Shown one piece after another: positions 60,544 to 64,000 of a stretch of DNA of 64,000 nucleotides. Source of the DNA: Canibacter zhuwentaonis (lineage in GTDB: Bacteria > Actinomycetota > Actinomycetes > Actinomycetales > Microbacteriaceae); the NCBI RefSeq assembly GCF_018531125.1, contig NZ_JAHDSY010000004.1; one strand, written 5' to 3'. The notes beneath the pieces are model-generated. The model was not told the DNA's origin. It worked only from the letters and a program-made list of their open reading frames with translations, and ran no database searches. The translations under genes and the position numbers were made by a program. How positions within the stretch are numbered: the first letter of the stretch is position 1; the number at the start of each line of letters is the position of its first letter.

Positions 60544-62089
60544 TGTTGATTCTGTGGAAGCAGATACAACAGTTGCTGCGACCGAGACTGAAAACGTTGT
60601 TTTTGAAGACTCAGGTCTTAAAGACTGCGTTCGATATGCTCTGCAGAAAAAAGACGGTGAAGAAGTAACAGTTGCTGAAGCAGCTGAGCTTAAATACCTA
60701 AACTGCGACAATGACGAGCAAGATAAACCATACTTGTTTGTTTCTAATATCAATGATCTCAAATATTTCACCGGTCTAGAAGCCCTGGCTGCTTACGGTG
60801 ATTTCGTTGATCTAACACCTCTGAAAGGTTTGAAAAAACTAACCTACCTGACAATCGGTGGTAACTTTACAGATCTTTCGCCCGTTAAAGAGCTAACTGA
60901 AGTAAAACAGCTTTTGTTGTACGGTAAATACACTGACATCAGCGTTCTAGCTTCACTAACAAAACTCAACGAGGTTTTTCTGCAGGGTAACTTTGTGAAC
61001 GTTGATGCGCTTATAGGTCTTCCTGACCTGAAGGATCTAACTTTGCGTGATTGCCGTTACATCAGACCTGCTGATCGTGACGCACTGCAAGCGAAATTCG
61101 ATGCAATAACCGGCGGTGAACTATCTTTTGTGTACTGTGGCGTTGCCGGTCAGAATACCCCTAGCGTACAGGGTCTTGAGCGTATTGCTGGCAAAGATCG
61201 TTACGATACCGCGCTTGCCGTTTCAAAACAGTTCCCAGCAAATGTTCAGGCTGTTTTTATTGCCAGTGGTGAAAACTTCCCTGATGCACTAAGTGCTTCT
61301 GTTGTTGCTGCACACATGAAGAGTCCAGTTTTGCTAACACCTCGCAACGAGCTTGCAGAGGGCACAGTTGAAGAGCTGAAACGTCTCAAACCTGGGATTG
61401 TTTACGTTGTGGGCGGTCGTGACGTGATTTCAGCTACCATCGAAAACGAGTTGAAAGCTGCTGGTTACACCGTAAAACGTCTTGACGGAGCTGACAGATA
61501 TGAGACGAACATGATTGTTAACTCACTCGTGTTCTACGATGAAGATTACGAGCTTGTTGATCTGCGCGACGCTGTTTTTGCTACAGGAGATAATTTCCCA
61601 GACGCTCTGGTAGCTGCTAATTTTGCCGCTAGCAACTATGCGCCTATTGTGCTAATTGACGGTAAACTTCCTAATCTTAACGATTTCTTGAACAGTGATG
61701 AGATCTTCACCTCTCAGGATCGCGTGTATATCGCAGGTGGTACGAGCGTTGTTTCTGAGGGTATTGAAGAATCTCTGAAAGAGGTATTCTCTACCGTTAA
61801 GCGTTTTGCTGGTGCGGATCGTTATGAGACTGCTGCGCTAATTGCCGAGAACTTTGTTGGATATAACGCTGATGCCGCTTTCCTTGCAACCGGTGAAAAC
61901 TACGCCGACGCACTTACCGCTGTTGCGCTTGCTGGTAGTTTGCGTAGCCCGCTGTTCATTACTCAGATAGGCTGCCTGACTGCTGCTACCGCAGGCGCTA
62001 TTGATCGGGTTGCTGCTGCTAACATGGTTACCGTTGGCGGTCTAGAGGCTGTGAGCGAGAATGCTAAAAAGGGTGTTCGCTGCTCATGA
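60440..62089 (+). CDS. Secreted surface protein: leucine-rich repeats plus cell-wall-binding repeat 2 domains
   Basis: A 549-residue exported protein. Signal peptide: basic KSSGKPILLR, hydrophobic core VVSGVAAFALCIGGTVL, cleavage probably after AQPALA. About residues 60-215 form leucine-rich repeats of internalin type (VDLTPLKGLKKLTYLTIGGNF, then TDLSPVKELTEVKQLLLYGKY and further units of about 22 residues). Three CWB2 units follow, each with an RIAGKDRYDTA-like start (GLERIAGKDRYDTA, VKRLDGADRYETN, VKRFAGADRYETA) and ENFPDAL/ENYADAL cores, as in clostridial wall-anchored proteins. It should bind anionic wall polymers and expose the repeat domain. TTG 60440 is the start with AAGAAGG upstream. 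Codon use is unlike the core genes. A second copy begins at 63897. Confidence 0.9.
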   Translation: MKSSGKPILLRVVSGVAAFALCIGGTVLAAQPALAVDSVEADTTVAATETENVVFEDSGLKDCVRYALQKKDGEEVTVAEAAELKYLNCDNDEQDKPYLFVSNINDLKYFTGLEALAAYGDFVDLTPLKGLKKLTYLTIGGNFTDLSPVKELTEVKQLLLYGKYTDISVLASLTKLNEVFLQGNFVNVDALIGLPDLKDLTLRDCRYIRPADRDALQAKFDAITGGELSFVYCGVAGQNTPSVQGLERIAGKDRYDTALAVSKQFPANVQAVFIASGENFPDALSASVVAAHMKSPVLLTPRNELAEGTVEELKRLKPGIVYVVGGRDVISATIENELKAAGYTVKRLDGADRYETNMIVNSLVFYDEDYELVDLRDAVFATGDNFPDALVAANFAASNYAPIVLIDGKLPNLNDFLNSDEIFTSQDRVYIAGGTSVVSEGIEESLKEVFSTVKRFAGADRYETAALIAENFVGYNADAAFLATGENYADALTAVALAGSLRSPLFITQIGCLTAATAGAIDRVAAANMVTVGGLEAVSENAKKGVRCS

Positions 62090-62157
62090 GTCTGAGTGCT
62101 TAAGCTGTATTTAAGAGTAGACGCTTAGTGTGTTTGCTTGAGAATATAAGATACTAG

Positions 62158-62206
62158 ACGGGGTACACTCGCGATTGCTAAAATTGTGATCGCGAGTGTG
62201 CCCCGT
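62158..62206 (+). terminator. Terminator after the surface-protein gene
   Basis: ACGGGGTACACTCGCGAT (62158-62175) pairs with ATCGCGAGTGTGCCCCGT (62189-62206) with one mismatch, then TTTG. The stem is about 17 bp and the loop 13 nt. Confidence 0.75.
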
Positions 62207-62239
62207 TTGTATGTGTAAATCGCAGGGTAGAATGTATAT

Positions 62240-63538
62240 ATGGCTAATAAAATTTCTGCTGTGCGCGGTATGCGTGATTTTCTGCCTGTTCAAAAACGCA
62301 AACGTGAGCGAGTTTTGCAGATAATTCGCGAGGTCTATCAAAAACACGCATTTACTGAGATAGAAACGCCAGTTGTTGAAGATTATGACATACTACACTC
62401 AGGGCTTGGTGGCGATAATGAAAAACTGTCTTTCTCGATTTTAAAACGAGGCATTTCTGATAAGCCGTACACAACAGAAAAGCTTAAAGCCGCAGAATTA
62501 TGTGATCTCGGTCTGCGGTTTGATTTAACAGTGCCGCTCGCGCGCTACTACGCCAGCAACCAGGCTGCACTGCCGCAGGTGTTTAGAGCGGTGCAGATTG
62601 GTCCGGTGTGGCGCGCTGAGCGTCCGCAACAGGGTCGTTACCGACAGTTTGTGCAGGCTGATATTGATATTATTGGTGAGTTTTCGATGCTGGCTGAGCT
62701 GGAGTTAATTACCGCAACAGCAGCCGCGTTGAATCGACTTGGATTGCGAGACTGTGTGATCCGCATCAATGATAGGCGCGTGCTGCTGTCGTTACTTAAA
62801 CACTGCGGCTTTAACGCGGACGATTTCAATCGTGTTTTAATAACCATAGACAAACTGGATAAAATCGGTTTTGCGGGGGTTATTGAGGAGCTTGTGGCAA
62901 ATGAGTTTGCGGCATCCGCTGTTGCAAAACTTGAGCCTTTTTTAAGCGGGGTTGCGGCGCTACCCGCGGGAATCCCGCTAACAGTTGCGGCAATTGCCGA
63001 GGTTATGCCGGAGGAAGTTCAAAATGATGCTCTAGCAGAGCTTGCCGAGCTGGGGGATTCGCTTGTTTCAATCCTACCTAACGGGGTTACAGCGGAGTTT
63101 GATCCGACGCTGGTGCGTGGTATGGGGTATTACACGGGCACGATCTTTGAAATATCACACCCGGGTTCTGGCAGTTCTGTTGGCGGCGGCGGTCGCTACG
63201 ACGGTATGATTGGCAGGTTTTTAGGCGAGCAGGTACCGGCCGTTGGTTTTTCTATCGGTTTTGAAAGAATTATTGATCTTGTGGAGCTGCCAGAAGATAG
63301 CGCGCAAGAGCAGAAAATAGCGCTTATAGCGGATAAAGACTGTGCTGCGCCGCAGCAGCTTGTTAAGCTGAAATCTGAGCTGCTGGCACTTGGTAAGCAA
63401 CCGCACATTGTGTGGCGCAAGAAAAACATGAAGCCCGTTTTTGCGTATTTAGCGGCTGAAGGGTTTGCCGAATTTGCGAACGTTAACAGCGCTCTGGCTG
63501 CTGCTGAGCTTAACATTAAAACTTTCGAGACGGTCTAG
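62240..63538 (+). CDS. hisS: Histidyl-tRNA synthetase
   Basis: Class II aminoacyl-tRNA synthetase. The N-terminal KISAVRGMRDFLPVQKRKRER, motif 2 (FRAVQIGPVWRAERPQQGRYRQFVQADIDIIG), the histidine signature LVRGMGYYTGTIFEI and motif 3 (VGGGGRYDGMIGRFLGEQVPAVGFSIGFERI) are all present, followed by the anticodon-binding domain. The length is 432 aa. ATG 62240 is clear, though no strong ribosome-binding site precedes it. It is flanked on both sides by the surface-protein repeat, so recombination between copies would delete this essential gene. Confidence 0.96.
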   Translation: MANKISAVRGMRDFLPVQKRKRERVLQIIREVYQKHAFTEIETPVVEDYDILHSGLGGDNEKLSFSILKRGISDKPYTTEKLKAAELCDLGLRFDLTVPLARYYASNQAALPQVFRAVQIGPVWRAERPQQGRYRQFVQADIDIIGEFSMLAELELITATAAALNRLGLRDCVIRINDRRVLLSLLKHCGFNADDFNRVLITIDKLDKIGFAGVIEELVANEFAASAVAKLEPFLSGVAALPAGIPLTVAAIAEVMPEEVQNDALAELAELGDSLVSILPNGVTAEFDPTLVRGMGYYTGTIFEISHPGSGSSVGGGGRYDGMIGRFLGEQVPAVGFSIGFERIIDLVELPEDSAQEQKIALIADKDCAAPQQLVKLKSELLALGKQPHIVWRKKNMKPVFAYLAAEGFAEFANVNSALAAAELNIKTFETV

Positions 63539-63806
63539 AAGGTCACAGCGCTTAAGAGTTTTGTGGCTGGCGAGCTGAGGCTGTCGGGGTTGGTGTTTGA
63601 GTTGGCTTTGTGTCGTAAACTCGCGTCTGGGGGTGGTATTTCGTTTTAGGATGGTGGCTGGTTAGTTAAGTATATAGTTGCTTAGAGGTTAGTGTTTTGG
63701 GTTGTGTGATGATGTGGTGTAGTTAGTGTGTATGTGCTGATTGTAGTTTTTGGTGTGGTTGTTTGTTTGGTGCGTGATTGTGTATTTTGGGTTGATGTAA
63801 TAGACT

Positions 63807-63818
63807 GGGGGGGGGGGG
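63807..63818 (+). repeat. Homopolymer of 12 G, second copy
   Basis: Same flanks and same length as the run at 60350, upstream of the second surface-protein gene. Confidence 0.9.
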
Positions 63819-63896
63819 AGATGATTTGTAACTAGTGTAAGTTATTTTTTGTCTTTCTTTATTATTACGTGATGATATTGAAAGAAGGTTAAACTT

Positions 63897-64000
63897 TTGA
63901 AAAGTTCAGGAAAGCCTATTTTGTTAAGGGTAGTTTCTGGTGTTGCTGCTTTTGCTTTGTGCATTGGTGGAACGGTTCTGGCTGCGCAGCCAGCGCTTGC
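63897..64000 (+). CDS. Second surface-protein gene, 5' end only
   Basis: TTG 63897 and the following 34 codons are identical to those of the gene at 60440 and encode the same signal peptide (KSSGKPILLR, core, AQPAL). The gene leaves the window, so whether the rest is a full paralogue, a variant or a fragment cannot be seen. Confidence 0.8.
   Translation, partial: MKSSGKPILLRVVSGVAAFALCIGGTVLAAQPAL

Larger units (their letters stand above)
63613..64000 (+). repeat. Direct repeat, copy 2 (continues beyond the window)
   Basis: Exact copy of 60156-60543 including the terminal bases of mazG, which here belong to no gene, the 12-G run and the start of a second surface-protein gene. Only 74 bp separate it from the hisS stop. 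Confidence 0.95.

Overview
The window reads as a chromosomal segment of an actinobacterium, most likely a Microbacteriaceae-type member of the Micrococcales with a somewhat reduced, host-associated style of genome. Evidence for this is the gene order class II DAHP synthase - PASTA kinase - Rv2175c-type DNA-binding protein - polyprenyl synthase - DUF3040 protein - mraZ, a division cluster carrying sepF, yggT and wag31/divIVA, a PriA without helicase motifs, and a DUF6993-type lipoprotein next to ettA. Coding density is high. Base composition is moderate, with GCG-rich core genes and clearly more A+T-rich accessory genes.

Layout. 1-5.0 kb: end of aroG, a PknL-like kinase, its probable DNA-binding partner, a polyprenyl diphosphate synthase and a DUF3040 protein. 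5.1-5.45 kb: a repeat-bearing intergenic region with MraZ-type boxes in both orientations. 5.45-26.5 kb: the division and cell-wall (dcw) cluster mraZ-rsmH-ftsL-ftsI-murF-mraY-murD-ftsW-murG-murC-ftsQ-ftsZ-sepF-yggT-wag31-lspA-rluD-dnaE. murE is absent from its usual place, and so are pgeF and yggS. 26.5-33.1 kb: nadE, msrA, a frameshifted ssb paralogue, a lipoprotein, ettA, an esterase and an acyl-CoA thioesterase. 33.1-38.6 kb: an A+T-richer restriction-modification island with a large GIY-YIG/helicase/methyltransferase fusion protein. 38.7-44.6 kb: an unknown protein, rpoZ, priA, fmt and rsmB. 44.7-50.8 kb: a small membrane protein with a frameshift at its start, an amidase, and an ABC exporter preceded by a 14-G tract. 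50.9-60.2 kb: tRNA-Gln, glmU, prs, rplY, pth, mfd, an FMN reductase, a dhaK relic and mazG. 60.2-64.0 kb: a surface-protein locus (leucine-rich repeats plus cell-wall-binding repeats) whose promoter and 5' end are duplicated exactly beyond hisS.

The genes mostly form classic cooperating sets. The dcw genes make lipid II, flip and polymerise it, and build the divisome. lspA, rluD and dnaE follow in the same direction. glmU and prs supply UDP-GlcNAc and PRPP. rplY, pth, rsmB, fmt and ettA serve translation.

The unusual part is the evidence for sequence plasticity. There are 12-14-base G tracts in front of an exporter and two surface-protein genes. A 15-bp in-frame tandem repeat lies in the putative specificity region of the restriction-modification protein. 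A direct repeat of at least 388 bp carries the tail of mazG. At three genes (ssb, a membrane protein, rplY) a single extra base in a short homopolymer breaks the expected frame. Imperfect copies of gene 3' ends follow priA and perhaps mfd. Together these suggest phase or antigenic variation and slippage-driven decay, although the three single-base frameshifts could also be sequencing errors.
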